From the NCBI GenBank assembly GCA_947498325.1, contig CANMKE010000026.1:1-64000 (forward strand): 64,000 nt of DNA. Reading direction: 5' to 3'. The notes beneath the pieces are model-generated. The model saw only the letters and a program-made list of their open reading frames with translations, ran no database searches and was not told where the DNA came from. Origin of the DNA: an uncultured Persicobacter sp. (lineage in GTDB: Bacteria; Bacteroidota; Bacteroidia; Cytophagales; Cyclobacteriaceae). Each line of letters opens with the position of its first letter. The first letter of the stretch is position 1. This document shows positions 28,870 to 38,102 of this stretch, piece after piece. Both the position numbers and the translations under genes were made by a program.

Positions 28870-30783
28870 ATGCCCTCAACTTCTGAGATTGCCATCCAAC
28901 AAACCATCAAATTATTGCAGCAGGAAAAAGAAGCAGACCTGGCGATTTTCCGACAGCAGGTGATGGAACGATCTATCGATAAAAAAAGGAAGGATGGCGT
29001 TTGTTGGTATCCTGTTCAGCTCAATAAACAATTCTATGGCACTGGCGAACGGCTTGTGATTGATATTGAACGCATCAAAGGGCAGGAAGATAACCATCAG
29101 TTTGGGGCAGGGAAGAGTGTGGCGATTTTTGTCAATGATAACGGGCAGCAAGGAAAAAAATGGCTTTCGGGCGTGATTCAGTACGTTCGTGGGCAGGTGG
29201 CCAGAATTGTATTGCAGGAAGATGAATTGCCAGATTGGGTTACTGAAGGGGGACACCTCGGCTTGCAACTCATGTTTGAGGAAACCACTTACCGCGAGAT
29301 GGAACGGGCATTAAATATTGTGGCCAATGCTACCGGCCGGGCCAAGGAGCTGCGCGAAATTATGCTCGGTGATCAGCAGGCAGGTTTTAAGGAGGCCTTT
29401 CCGGAACAATTGCCACAGCTGAACCCCTCTCAGAACAATGCCCTGTATAAGATACAGACGGCAAAAGATGTGGCGGTGGTTCATGGCCCTCCGGGTACGG
29501 GGAAAACCACCACTTTGGTTTATGCGATCCGTCAGGTTTGTAAAAAGGAGAAGACCGTTTTGGTTTGTGCACCTTCCAATGCGGCGGTTGATTTGCTCAC
29601 CTCCAAACTGGATGAAATGGGCTTGTCAGTTATTCGGCTTGGGCATCCGGCACGGGTAACGGAAAGCTCCATGCAGTTCACTCTTGACATGCAGATCGTT
29701 AATCATTCGAGTTATTCAGACCTGAAAACGGTGAAGAAAAAGCGGGAAGAGTATATTCGCCTGGCTGGAAAATATAAAAGAAAATTTGGCACTGAGGAAA
29801 GGGCGCAGCGGACTCGCCTGTATCAGGAGGCCAGCAGGTTGGCTGAAGAGGCGCGCATGTTGGAAAATTACATCTCTGATGATCTCCTCGACAAGACGCA
29901 GGTCATCACTTGTACCCTTGTTGGGGCCTCTCATTATTTGCTCCGCGAAATGAAATTCAAAACAGTCTTTATCGATGAGGCCGCTCAGGCGCTGGAACCC
30001 GCCTGTTGGATTCCTATTTTAAAAGCCTATCGTGTTGTACTTGCCGGAGATCACCATCAGTTGCCACCGACGATCAAATCCTTTGAGGCAGCCAAAGCGG
30101 GTTTGTCCAGGACTCTGTTTGAAAAGACCATCAATAATAATGATGCAGATGAAATGCTGACCATTCAGTACCGGATGAACGAGGAGATTATGGGCTACTC
30201 AAACAGGCATTTCTATCAGGGCAGACTGAAAGCGCACCCTACGGTAAAAAATGGCCGATGGGAATCGCTGTCGCCCGTGGTATGGGTGGATACCGCAGGG
30301 GCAGGCTTCTTTGAGCAACAACACCGGGATTCACGGTCAAGCTTTAACCCTAAAGAAGGACAGATCCTGTTTGGCTACCTGAAGCAACTTGCCGAAGCAA
30401 GCCCAGAAAATATTCCTACGGTCGGGATTATTGCCCCCTATAAAGCACAGGTGGAATGGCTGAAGCAACATTTGGAGCAGGAGTGGAAAGACCACCCTTG
30501 GCGTGCAAATATTTCGGTGAATACCGTGGATGCCTTTCAGGGGCAGGAGCGGGACATTATCCTGATGAGCATGGTTCGTTCCAATACGGATTGTAAAATT
30601 GGCTTTTTGCAGGATCAGCGACGGATGAATGTGGCCATGACCCGCGCAAAAAAACACCTCTGGATTATCGGCGACAGCGCCACTTTGTCTTCTGATGATT
30701 TTTTCGATCAGATGTTAAACTATATTCAGAATATCGAAGGCTATCAGTCCGTTTTTGATGCGCAATTCCAAGAATGGATGTGA
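28870..30783 (+). CDS. SMUBP-2/IGHMBP2-like superfamily 1 helicase
   Basis: A DNA/RNA helicase of the Upf1-like SF1B group, 637 residues. The N-terminal part (about 1-190) is the beta-barrel and stalk region of these enzymes. Walker A is VHGPPGTGKTTTL (about 205-215) and motif II is FIDEAAQALEP (Asp369). Motif III is LAGDHHQLPPT, motif IV is TIQYRMNEEIM, motif V is VNTVDAFQGQERDIIL and motif VI is MNVAMTRAKKHLWIIGD. The insert between motifs Ia and II (residues of about 275-335) is rich in charged coiled-coil residues. Bacterial homologues are widespread; the substrate is not known. A hybrid kinase gene starts 100 bp later. Confidence 0.92.
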   Translation: MPSTSEIAIQQTIKLLQQEKEADLAIFRQQVMERSIDKKRKDGVCWYPVQLNKQFYGTGERLVIDIERIKGQEDNHQFGAGKSVAIFVNDNGQQGKKWLSGVIQYVRGQVARIVLQEDELPDWVTEGGHLGLQLMFEETTYREMERALNIVANATGRAKELREIMLGDQQAGFKEAFPEQLPQLNPSQNNALYKIQTAKDVAVVHGPPGTGKTTTLVYAIRQVCKKEKTVLVCAPSNAAVDLLTSKLDEMGLSVIRLGHPARVTESSMQFTLDMQIVNHSSYSDLKTVKKKREEYIRLAGKYKRKFGTEERAQRTRLYQEASRLAEEARMLENYISDDLLDKTQVITCTLVGASHYLLREMKFKTVFIDEAAQALEPACWIPILKAYRVVLAGDHHQLPPTIKSFEAAKAGLSRTLFEKTINNNDADEMLTIQYRMNEEIMGYSNRHFYQGRLKAHPTVKNGRWESLSPVVWVDTAGAGFFEQQHRDSRSSFNPKEGQILFGYLKQLAEASPENIPTVGIIAPYKAQVEWLKQHLEQEWKDHPWRANISVNTVDAFQGQERDIILMSMVRSNTDCKIGFLQDQRRMNVAMTRAKKHLWIIGDSATLSSDDFFDQMLNYIQNIEGYQSVFDAQFQEWM

Positions 30784-30885
30784 TTTCAAGATTGATTTCC
30801 AAGGGTTTTTGGGGAATCCTGCCGAACTGTTTATATTCATTAAACCGTTTGACTCCTGTTCATTATTTCGCCTAATAAAATACGC

Positions 30886-33800
30886 ATGCAACTCAAGCAG
30901 AAAATTATATTCCTGGTGGTTTCGGTTCTTTTCGTTGGTATTGGAATTCTCACCTATGGTATTCATCATAAAACAAGCGATTACACCCTGAGCACCTCCA
31001 AGGTGCTGGCCAATCAGATCTCCAAGCGCTATGCTAGTAATATGGAAGAGCTGTTGGCGGTTTCACTCAATAAAGGGGAGTTGTTGCAAGAGGTGATTCT
31101 GCAGATTAAACATACCAACAAACAACCGCGGGAACTGATCAATAAGATTGTGGAAAAATCCGTGATGGAAGACCCTACCGTGGATGGTGTTTGGATGGTC
31201 TGGGAACCCAATGCCCTCGATGGCCTGGATGCGCAGGAGAAAAATACCCTGGGCTCCGATAAAAATGGTCGTTATATGCCCAATTTTTATCATCAGGGAG
31301 ATTCTGTTACCGTAGAGTTGCCTTTCGCAAATCCTGACACCTCTTTCTGGTACCTGAAATCCCGCGTGGTGGGGCGCCCATTGGTGCTTAACCCTTATTG
31401 GGCGCAGCGCGGAGGTCAGCAAAAGCTGGTGATTTCAGCCGTTACGCCACTCGAAGGAAAAGACAATATTTTTGAAGGTGCCATTGGGGTGGATGTCTCT
31501 TTGGCCAATATTCAGCAACGTATAGCAGAAATCGGCTCTTTTGTAAGTGGGCGGGTGCTGTTGGTAGGTAACGACGGCACCATTGTCGCTGATTCAGATT
31601 CTACCCAGATCGGGCGTAAATTACAATCCTACAAGGAGCGAAAAATTGATCCGCTGATTGTATATCAGGGGCGTGCCCGTGAGCGCAAGGTGGAAACAAA
31701 AGCGGGGGTGATGTATCAGTTTTATTCCCCGATAAATATTGGTTTTGGCGAAAACCCGTGGTCATTCATTATTCAGGTGCCGGAATCCCAGATTACGGAA
31801 CTGACCAACAACGTAACGCGCAACCTTTTGCTGGGATCGTTGATTTCCCTGGTTGTGCTGGTTTCTTTGCTCGTGTTTTTCCTGAACCGGATTGTCGCGC
31901 CCTTGTTGCGGGTCTCCAAAATGATGCGAGAGATTGCCGGGGGGAAAGAGCCCGATATGATGTCGTTTTTGCATAAAAACAGGAAACGAAAAGACGAAGT
32001 AGGGCAGATGATTGAGTCGTTCACCGTTTTGGCCTCCGCAATGCAGGAAAAGCAAGTGGCGGAGGAAGAGTTGATGACCGCTTTCGAGAGCCTGGAATCC
32101 TCGAACACTGAAATCAAACGCCTCAACAATCAGCTTGAAAAACGGGTAGTTGAACGCACCGAAACTTTGCAGGCGACCTTACACGATCTGGAGGTGAAGA
32201 ATGAGGAACTTTCGGAAAGCAAGCGAAACCTTGAGCTGGCGCAAAAAGAATTTGTGGCGAGTGAAAAACGGTATCGTTCCCTGGTGGATGATTCTGTGGT
32301 GGGGGTGTTCCGATTGAATCACGAAGGGGATTTTAAATTCCTCAATGAGGCCATGGCGAGTTTATGTGGATATAATTCCTCTATTGAACTGATGGACGAT
32401 CAGCCATGTTTTTTCTGTATATGGAAAGAAGGCGAACAGGTGGAGGAGCTCCTTGATCGTATTCGAAGGGATGGTTCTGTAACGAATTTCCTGGTGAAGA
32501 TTTATGCCAAAGATGGCAGCATTCGACATTTGCTGATCAATGCCTCGTTCAATGGCGACCTGATCGAAGGGATGGTGGTTGACAACACCAAAGAACATGA
32601 AGCACTCGTTCGCCTGCAGGAGCGGGAAGGGACCTTGCGACTGGCGCAGAAAATTACGAAAATGACCAGCTGGAAGTGGGATATTGCCTCGGATGAGCTG
32701 AAAGTGTCCAGTGAGTTTTATGATATTTTTGATATTGATCCCAAGGAGTTTGACCACAAAGTAAGCTCTTTGCAGCAGTATTTTCCAGAGGAGGAACACC
32801 TGTTCAACACGCGCACCATTCAGAAGCTGGTGAATCAGCATCAGGGCAGTGACTGGCAGGACTATATTTTCGAAGAAACGACTTTCAAAATCCGTACTGC
32901 CAAAGGAGAGGAACGATGGATTTTAGGGAATGAAAAGGGCATGAGTAAAGATGGCCGTCATTACCTTATTGGTACGTTTCAGGACATTACAGCGAAGAAA
33001 ATTTCCGAAGACCGATTGCGACAGTACCGCACGATTATTTCTACGGCGCATGAGATTATGGCCCTGCTGGATGCCGATGGCAATGTGGTGAGGACAAACC
33101 TGGCCTTCCGAAAAGCAATTCAGAAGGATTTCAGTGAAATTGAAGGAAAGTACATTAAAGAGGTGGTTCCCGATGTGGATTCCGAATTGGTGAGCATCAT
33201 GAAAGAGTTCAGGGCGGGGAATATTCGTCCGCATCAGATTCAGCGTTGGTTCAGCCTGCCGTCTTCTGTAGGTAGGGTCTTCCTGACCGTTCAGGTATTG
33301 CCCGTTTATGGGGAAGATGGGCAATATCAGGGCTTGACTATTTCGGCAAGGGACATTACAGACATCAGGGAAACTCAGGAGCGCCTGGAGCGTATCCTGC
33401 ATTCTATTGATGATGGGGTCTTTGACCTCGACTACAGTTCCCGTGATTTCTTCTATTCTGAGAATATTTATAATATGCTGGGGTATCACCCGAGCGAGCT
33501 AAGCGATTATCAGGACGATATTTTTAGCATTACACATCCTGATGATCTCGAGGATTTCAGTCAGTCAGTGCTTGATCTGATTCAGGGGAAAACCGACCGT
33601 ATTGTCTGCGATATCCGATTGAAAAAGTCTGATGGCATTTATCTTGAAGTTCAGATTCGCGCCACTGCTTTTCAATGGGGACCTGATGGTCGGGCGTCCA
33701 AAATTATTGGTACGCAAATGGATATTTCAGCACTGAAAGAAAAAGAATATGCCTTGCAGGCAGCCAAGGAGCAGGCGGAGCAGGCCAACAAGGCGAAGTC

Positions 33801-35247
33801 GGAGTTTTTGGCCAATATGTCGCATGAAATCCGCACGCCCATGAATGCGGTGATCGGGTTTACGGAATTGCTCGAAGGGCAAATTTCTGATCCGCGACAT
33901 CAGGGTTACTTAAACTCCATTAAGGCTGGTGGAAAAAGTTTGCTGACGTTAATCAATGATATTCTCGACCTGTCGAAGATTGAAGCCGGTAAAATGGATT
34001 TGACCTATGAGTCTGTGCTGACAAAAAGCTTCTTTCAGGAAATTCAGCAGATATTTGCCCACCGGGTAGCGCAGAAAAACCTCGATTTTATTGTGGAGGT
34101 GGCAACGGATTTCCCGGTCAGTCTGATGATCGATGAGGCACGTTTGCGTCAGGTGATTTTCAACTTGATCGGTAATGCGGTGAAGTTTACTGATCAGGGC
34201 CATGTGAAGCTGACTGTCAAGCATGCCAAAGGGAAGCAGGAAAATGAAGTGAAAATCAATATTGCCGTGGAGGACACGGGTATCGGTATTCCGCAGGATC
34301 AGCAGGATCTGGTATTCAAGGCTTTTAGACAGCAACAGGGGCAAAGTACCCGTAAATATGGCGGCACAGGTTTGGGCTTGTCCATTTCTCGCCGCCTGGT
34401 TGGGATGATGGGCGGACAGATGTCGCTTTCTTCTGTGGAAGGAAAAGGCTCTACTTTTTCTATTGAACTGCCAGCGGTCGAACTCGGTATGACACTTATC
34501 GAGGAGGAACAGCATGGGTTTACTGCCGAGCAAAAGATCGTTTTTGCGGAGGCAAAAGTATTGGTGGTCGATGATATTGAGATTAACCGCGTGTTGATTT
34601 TTGAAAACCTCAAAGACACTTCGCTGCAATTATTTGAAGCCTCCAATGGTAAGGAAGCTTGTGAAATTGTGGAGCAGGAACGACCGGATTTAGTGCTGAT
34701 GGATATCCGCATGCCCGTAATGGATGGTTATCAGGCGACACGTACAATCAAGGCCAGCGAACACCTGAAGCATACGCCGATTTTAGCATTGACCGCCTCG
34801 GTGATGAACGAGGACCGCGGTAAAGTATTTGACGCCGGATGCGATGGGCTGCTCCGGAAACCGATCAGTGCCGTGGACCTGAAAGAGGCCATGTCGAAAT
34901 ACCTTCCTCACCATATTGAGGAGGAGCAATCCGCTTCTGATACCGCACCCGCGGCGGGAGGAAATAGTCAGGTGAGCCTGCAACATTTATCGGAAATTCA
35001 GCAACAAGCATTGAGAAAGGTGATTCGTGAAGAACTGACGCCCCTGTGGAAAAAGGTGGCCGATGAGCTGATGTCAGATGACGTTGAGGACTTCGCCGAG
35101 CTCTTGCAAGCACTTGCCGAAGAGTTTAAATTGCCCGCATTCAAGCAGGTAGGGCAACAATTAAGTGCGTATTTAGATTGTTTCGATTTAGAGCAAATGG
35201 AACGTGAGGTGTCATCCTTTGGACAAATTTTAGATCGCTTAGGTTAA
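30886..35247 (+). CDS. Hybrid sensor histidine kinase (Cache, HAMP, PAS x4, HisKA, HATPase, REC)
   Basis: 1453 residues. A transmembrane helix (about 5-25) and a second one (about 313-333) enclose a periplasmic sensor resembling dCache (with 'DGVWMVWEPNA' and 'GAIGVDVSLANIQ'). Then come a HAMP-like linker, a coiled coil (390-465) and four PAS domains (about 466-950). HisKA follows with the phospho-acceptor His980 in NMSHEIRTPMN, then a HATPase with the N box NLIGNAVKFT, DTGIGIP and GTGLGLSI. A receiver domain follows with phospho-acceptor Asp1273 in LVLMDIRMPVMDG. The last 110 residues are helical without a clear Hpt histidine. No output regulator lies beside it, so an orphan phosphorelay partner is expected elsewhere. 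Confidence 0.92.
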   Translation: MQLKQKIIFLVVSVLFVGIGILTYGIHHKTSDYTLSTSKVLANQISKRYASNMEELLAVSLNKGELLQEVILQIKHTNKQPRELINKIVEKSVMEDPTVDGVWMVWEPNALDGLDAQEKNTLGSDKNGRYMPNFYHQGDSVTVELPFANPDTSFWYLKSRVVGRPLVLNPYWAQRGGQQKLVISAVTPLEGKDNIFEGAIGVDVSLANIQQRIAEIGSFVSGRVLLVGNDGTIVADSDSTQIGRKLQSYKERKIDPLIVYQGRARERKVETKAGVMYQFYSPINIGFGENPWSFIIQVPESQITELTNNVTRNLLLGSLISLVVLVSLLVFFLNRIVAPLLRVSKMMREIAGGKEPDMMSFLHKNRKRKDEVGQMIESFTVLASAMQEKQVAEEELMTAFESLESSNTEIKRLNNQLEKRVVERTETLQATLHDLEVKNEELSESKRNLELAQKEFVASEKRYRSLVDDSVVGVFRLNHEGDFKFLNEAMASLCGYNSSIELMDDQPCFFCIWKEGEQVEELLDRIRRDGSVTNFLVKIYAKDGSIRHLLINASFNGDLIEGMVVDNTKEHEALVRLQEREGTLRLAQKITKMTSWKWDIASDELKVSSEFYDIFDIDPKEFDHKVSSLQQYFPEEEHLFNTRTIQKLVNQHQGSDWQDYIFEETTFKIRTAKGEERWILGNEKGMSKDGRHYLIGTFQDITAKKISEDRLRQYRTIISTAHEIMALLDADGNVVRTNLAFRKAIQKDFSEIEGKYIKEVVPDVDSELVSIMKEFRAGNIRPHQIQRWFSLPSSVGRVFLTVQVLPVYGEDGQYQGLTISARDITDIRETQERLERILHSIDDGVFDLDYSSRDFFYSENIYNMLGYHPSELSDYQDDIFSITHPDDLEDFSQSVLDLIQGKTDRIVCDIRLKKSDGIYLEVQIRATAFQWGPDGRASKIIGTQMDISALKEKEYALQAAKEQAEQANKAKSEFLANMSHEIRTPMNAVIGFTELLEGQISDPRHQGYLNSIKAGGKSLLTLINDILDLSKIEAGKMDLTYESVLTKSFFQEIQQIFAHRVAQKNLDFIVEVATDFPVSLMIDEARLRQVIFNLIGNAVKFTDQGHVKLTVKHAKGKQENEVKINIAVEDTGIGIPQDQQDLVFKAFRQQQGQSTRKYGGTGLGLSISRRLVGMMGGQMSLSSVEGKGSTFSIELPAVELGMTLIEEEQHGFTAEQKIVFAEAKVLVVDDIEINRVLIFENLKDTSLQLFEASNGKEACEIVEQERPDLVLMDIRMPVMDGYQATRTIKASEHLKHTPILALTASVMNEDRGKVFDAGCDGLLRKPISAVDLKEAMSKYLPHHIEEEQSASDTAPAAGGNSQVSLQHLSEIQQQALRKVIREELTPLWKKVADELMSDDVEDFAELLQALAEEFKLPAFKQVGQQLSAYLDCFDLEQMEREVSSFGQILDRLG

Positions 35248-35344
35248 TATAGTATTAAGTTTGTGTTATACTTAAATTTAATGTACTTTTTATCAGTTGT
35301 GCGCTATATGATCAAATTGATGTGGTAATTAGATTTTTTGCTCG

Positions 35345-35352
35345 TATTTTTG
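35345..35352 (+). promoter_or_regulatory. -7 element of the DUF5020 gene
   Basis: TATTTTTG matches TAnnTTTG and lies 30 bp before the ATG at 35383; it rules against translation starting at 35338. Confidence 0.45.
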
Positions 35353-35382
35353 CGGAAACTTAATTTTCTTAAACTTAATACG

Positions 35383-36174
35383 ATGAATAAACGTTTAAAC
35401 ACGCTTTTTTTCCTACTTTCTTTAATGTTGGTTTTTGTTGCGCAAGGTGTAAGCGCACAGAATGTACAGCTTCATTATGACTTCAACCGTAGCCGTCCGG
35501 TAGAAAAAGGTCAGAATCAAAATTACGGGGATCAGGTATTCACTTCTACCTTTGAGTATTTCAAGCCAGGGGAAAAAGGGGAAACTTTCATGTTCTCTGA
35601 TGTGGATTACCGAAACACCCAAGATGGTGGTGCCGGCCTTTTCTATTGGGAGATTTCTCATAAATTTTACCTTAACGACAGCAAGCTGAACTTACACGTG
35701 GAGTATGATGATGGTTTTGCTACTTTCAGCCCTAAAAAAGATGGGTTTGATGGGCAGTTTCCTATTCGTCGTGCGGCATTGTTGGGTATTGGCAAGCCAT
35801 TCGTTTTTGGTGATTTGTTTGTTCACGCTACTGTAATGTACAAGTATCATCCTCGTGCCAACAATCATTTGGATGCTCAGTTCACGACTGTTTGGATCTG
35901 GCCTTTGTTTAATGGCAAAGTGATGTTCAACGGTTTTGCTGATGTATGGACAGAAGATAAAACATTCCGTGGGGATGCACTTCCTAACGGCGACGGAAAA
36001 CAACTGGTATTCTTGACTGAACCACAAATCTGGTACAATGTAACAGACCACTTTGCTGTGGGTGGTGAGGTTGAAATTTCCATGAACTTTGCTGAAAATA
36101 ATCCAAGCTTCTTGCGTGATAAAATCAACAAGTGGATGGTCAACCCTACGGTTGCAGTAAAGTACACATTCTAA
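35383..36174 (+). CDS. DUF5020-family outer-membrane protein (Tsx-like nucleoside channel)
   Basis: 263 residues. A Sec signal peptide (MNKRLNTLFFLLSLMLVFVA, cleavage after GVSAQ) precedes a 12-strand-type barrel with aromatic girdles (FYWEISHKFYL, LHVEYDDGFA, MVNPTVAVKYTF at the C-terminus). DUF5020 belongs with the Tsx-like nucleoside-specific channels. The next gene is an AzgA-type purine permease, so the pair plausibly moves purine bases or nucleosides across the outer and then the inner membrane. This link is inference from proximity, since a 160-bp structured gap separates them. Confidence 0.8.
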   Translation: MNKRLNTLFFLLSLMLVFVAQGVSAQNVQLHYDFNRSRPVEKGQNQNYGDQVFTSTFEYFKPGEKGETFMFSDVDYRNTQDGGAGLFYWEISHKFYLNDSKLNLHVEYDDGFATFSPKKDGFDGQFPIRRAALLGIGKPFVFGDLFVHATVMYKYHPRANNHLDAQFTTVWIWPLFNGKVMFNGFADVWTEDKTFRGDALPNGDGKQLVFLTEPQIWYNVTDHFAVGGEVEISMNFAENNPSFLRDKINKWMVNPTVAVKYTF

Positions 36175-36196
36175 TTTCTTAGAATAAACCTTGTTG

Positions 36197-36282
36197 GATA
36201 GTGGAACCTCAACATTGGCGGCCGACGGGTCTGTGCGGATATTTCCTTGATTCACCGTACTATTCAATGCTTGCCCACTATC
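36197..36282 (+). promoter_or_regulatory. Possible structured leader RNA before the purine permease
   Basis: Nested complementary segments enclose one another: GATAGTGG (36197) with CCACTATC (36275), CATTG (36213) with CAATG (36265), ACGG (36225) with CCGT (36255), and GGA/TCC around TATT (36237-36246). It does not match the purine, xanthine or guanidine riboswitch consensus that I know. It may be a terminator-like or regulatory element. Confidence 0.35.
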
Positions 36283-36334
36283 TGTTTTCTCATTAAGGGC
36301 CACGAACGGTGGACTCTAAACTTGATAAATAATC

Positions 36335-37639
36335 ATGGAAAAGTTTTTCAAACTGCAAGAACGTGGAACAACCGTTAAGCAGGAGATTTTTGGAGGGCTA
36401 ACAACCTTCCTGACGATGGCTTATATCATCTTTGTCAATCCTAATATTTTAGGAGCGGCAGGTATGGATCAGCCAGCATTGATTACTGTAACATGTATTG
36501 CAGCAATCGTCGGTACACTTCTGGCCGCTTTTTGGTCGAATGTACCTTTCGCTATGGCTCCAGGAATGGGGCTGAACGCTTTCTTTACCTATACCCTGGT
36601 TTTGGGGCAAGGGGCCAAATGGGAAGAAGCACTCGGGGTAGTATTTTTCTCCGGAGTAGTGTTTTTGATCCTGACGGTCGTTGGTGTTCGGGAGAAAATC
36701 ATTTCAAGTATTCCACAGACGCTGCGTATTGCGGTGGGCGCCGGTATCGGTTTGTTCATTTGCTTTATCGGCTTTAAAGAGATGGGCTTGATCGTCGCTA
36801 ATCCAGCAACTTTGGTGGGCCTTGGCCACTTTACACCACAGGTAGCAATTGGTTTGGCAGGTTTGGTCTTGATCGGAATTTTGGAAGTAAGAAGAGTAAA
36901 AGGCTCGATTCTTATCGGGATCCTTTTCTGTACAATCGTAGGAATGGGCTTTGGTGTGGTTAATACACCTGATCATATTGTGGCTCTTCCGGCATCTATC
37001 GCTCCTATTGCCTTTAAATTGGATATCCTTGGCGCCCTGAAGGTGTCAATGATTGGTGCGATCTTCTCTTTTATGTTTGTAGATTTGTTCGATTCTATCG
37101 GTACAATCGTGGCTTGTTCTTATGAGGCCAAGATGGTGGACAAAGATGGTAACATTCCTGTGATCGGAAAAGTACTGGAGGCAGATGCTTTAGCGACTGT
37201 AATTGGTGCTGTTTTGGGTACATCAACCACAACGACTTATGTGGAGTCAGCATCGGGAATTGCCTCTGGCGCCCGTACTGGTTTGGCTTCGGTCGTAACG
37301 GCTGGTTTATTCTTTATTGCAATGTTTTTCGGCCCTGTAATTGGGGTGGTTCCTGCATTTGCTACTGCACCAGCGCTTATTATCGTAGGCGTATTCATGT
37401 TTAAGAATATTAACAAAATTGAGTTTGCGGACTTCAATGAAGCCATCCCCGCATTCCTGACGATCATTTTGATGCCCTTGACTTACTCGATCTCGATCGG
37501 TTTGAGTTTTGGTTTCATCGCTTATGTGTTAATCGCATTGGCGAATGGACGTGCCTCGAAGTTGTCGATCACCATGTGGGTTATCGGTGCATTGTCTGTC
37601 GTGAATCTGTACTTCACAATGACTGGTGGCGGTGCTTAA
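36335..37639 (+). CDS. NCS2-family purine permease (AzgA-like)
   Basis: 434 residues with about 12 to 14 membrane segments. The N-terminus TTVKQEIFGGLTTFLTMAYI and FAMAPGMGLNAFFTY are typical of the AzgA/PbuG branch, which takes up adenine, guanine and hypoxanthine with protons. FVDLFDSIGTIVACS and GTSTTTTYVESASGI form the substrate-binding half-helices. The C-terminal third is hydrophobic as in other members. It is the second gene after a Tsx-like channel, has a possible structured leader and ends with a good terminator. Confidence 0.92.
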   Translation: MEKFFKLQERGTTVKQEIFGGLTTFLTMAYIIFVNPNILGAAGMDQPALITVTCIAAIVGTLLAAFWSNVPFAMAPGMGLNAFFTYTLVLGQGAKWEEALGVVFFSGVVFLILTVVGVREKIISSIPQTLRIAVGAGIGLFICFIGFKEMGLIVANPATLVGLGHFTPQVAIGLAGLVLIGILEVRRVKGSILIGILFCTIVGMGFGVVNTPDHIVALPASIAPIAFKLDILGALKVSMIGAIFSFMFVDLFDSIGTIVACSYEAKMVDKDGNIPVIGKVLEADALATVIGAVLGTSTTTTYVESASGIASGARTGLASVVTAGLFFIAMFFGPVIGVVPAFATAPALIIVGVFMFKNINKIEFADFNEAIPAFLTIILMPLTYSISIGLSFGFIAYVLIALANGRASKLSITMWVIGALSVVNLYFTMTGGGA

Positions 37640-37664
37640 GGGTACCTAAATGCGTCATTCTCTT

Positions 37665-37699
37665 AAAGAGCCTCAGCTTCGGTTGGGGCTCTTTTTTTT
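37665..37699 (+). terminator. Terminator of the purine permease
   Basis: AAAGAGCC-TCAGC pairs with GTTGG-GGCTCTTT (with G-U pairs) around a TTCG tetraloop, followed by eight T residues. Confidence 0.9.
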
Positions 37700-38102
37700 G
37701 TCCGAAGAATAAAATTCAAAATTTTATGTGGGCAGGTGCGGGCCTTTGTGGGGTAAACAGGGATAAATTTTTTGTTTCAGCTCAAACAACAAATATATTT
37801 TGGTATATGCTCATTCGGGCAAATGATTATAAAATGATCAATATAATAAATGTTCTATGAAATTGAATGTATCTAAGTAGTGTTGCTTCAGGGATAAAAT
37901 TAACATTACAGAGAAGGATTATCGACATCATTACTCCGTGCTGTGGCATCGGTTTGGAGTACTTTGGCGAGGGTTTTGTTTAATAAAACTGTTAAGTGGA
38001 AGTTCCTTTTATTGAGATTTTCCAAACAAATAACCAAAACCATTGGCGTTTTTCCAATGCTCCAGCCCATTAGGGGTGGAGGCCGAACAACAGAAAAGTG
38101 AT
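37700..38102. other. Intergenic region without recognised features
   Basis: About 400 bp between the permease terminator and the peptidase gene. I see no convincing gene, repeat or consensus promoter. Confidence 0.4.

Noticed and set aside
36197-36282. Known purine riboswitch
   Set aside because: The conserved core bases of the purine class are not present; only nested pairing is visible.
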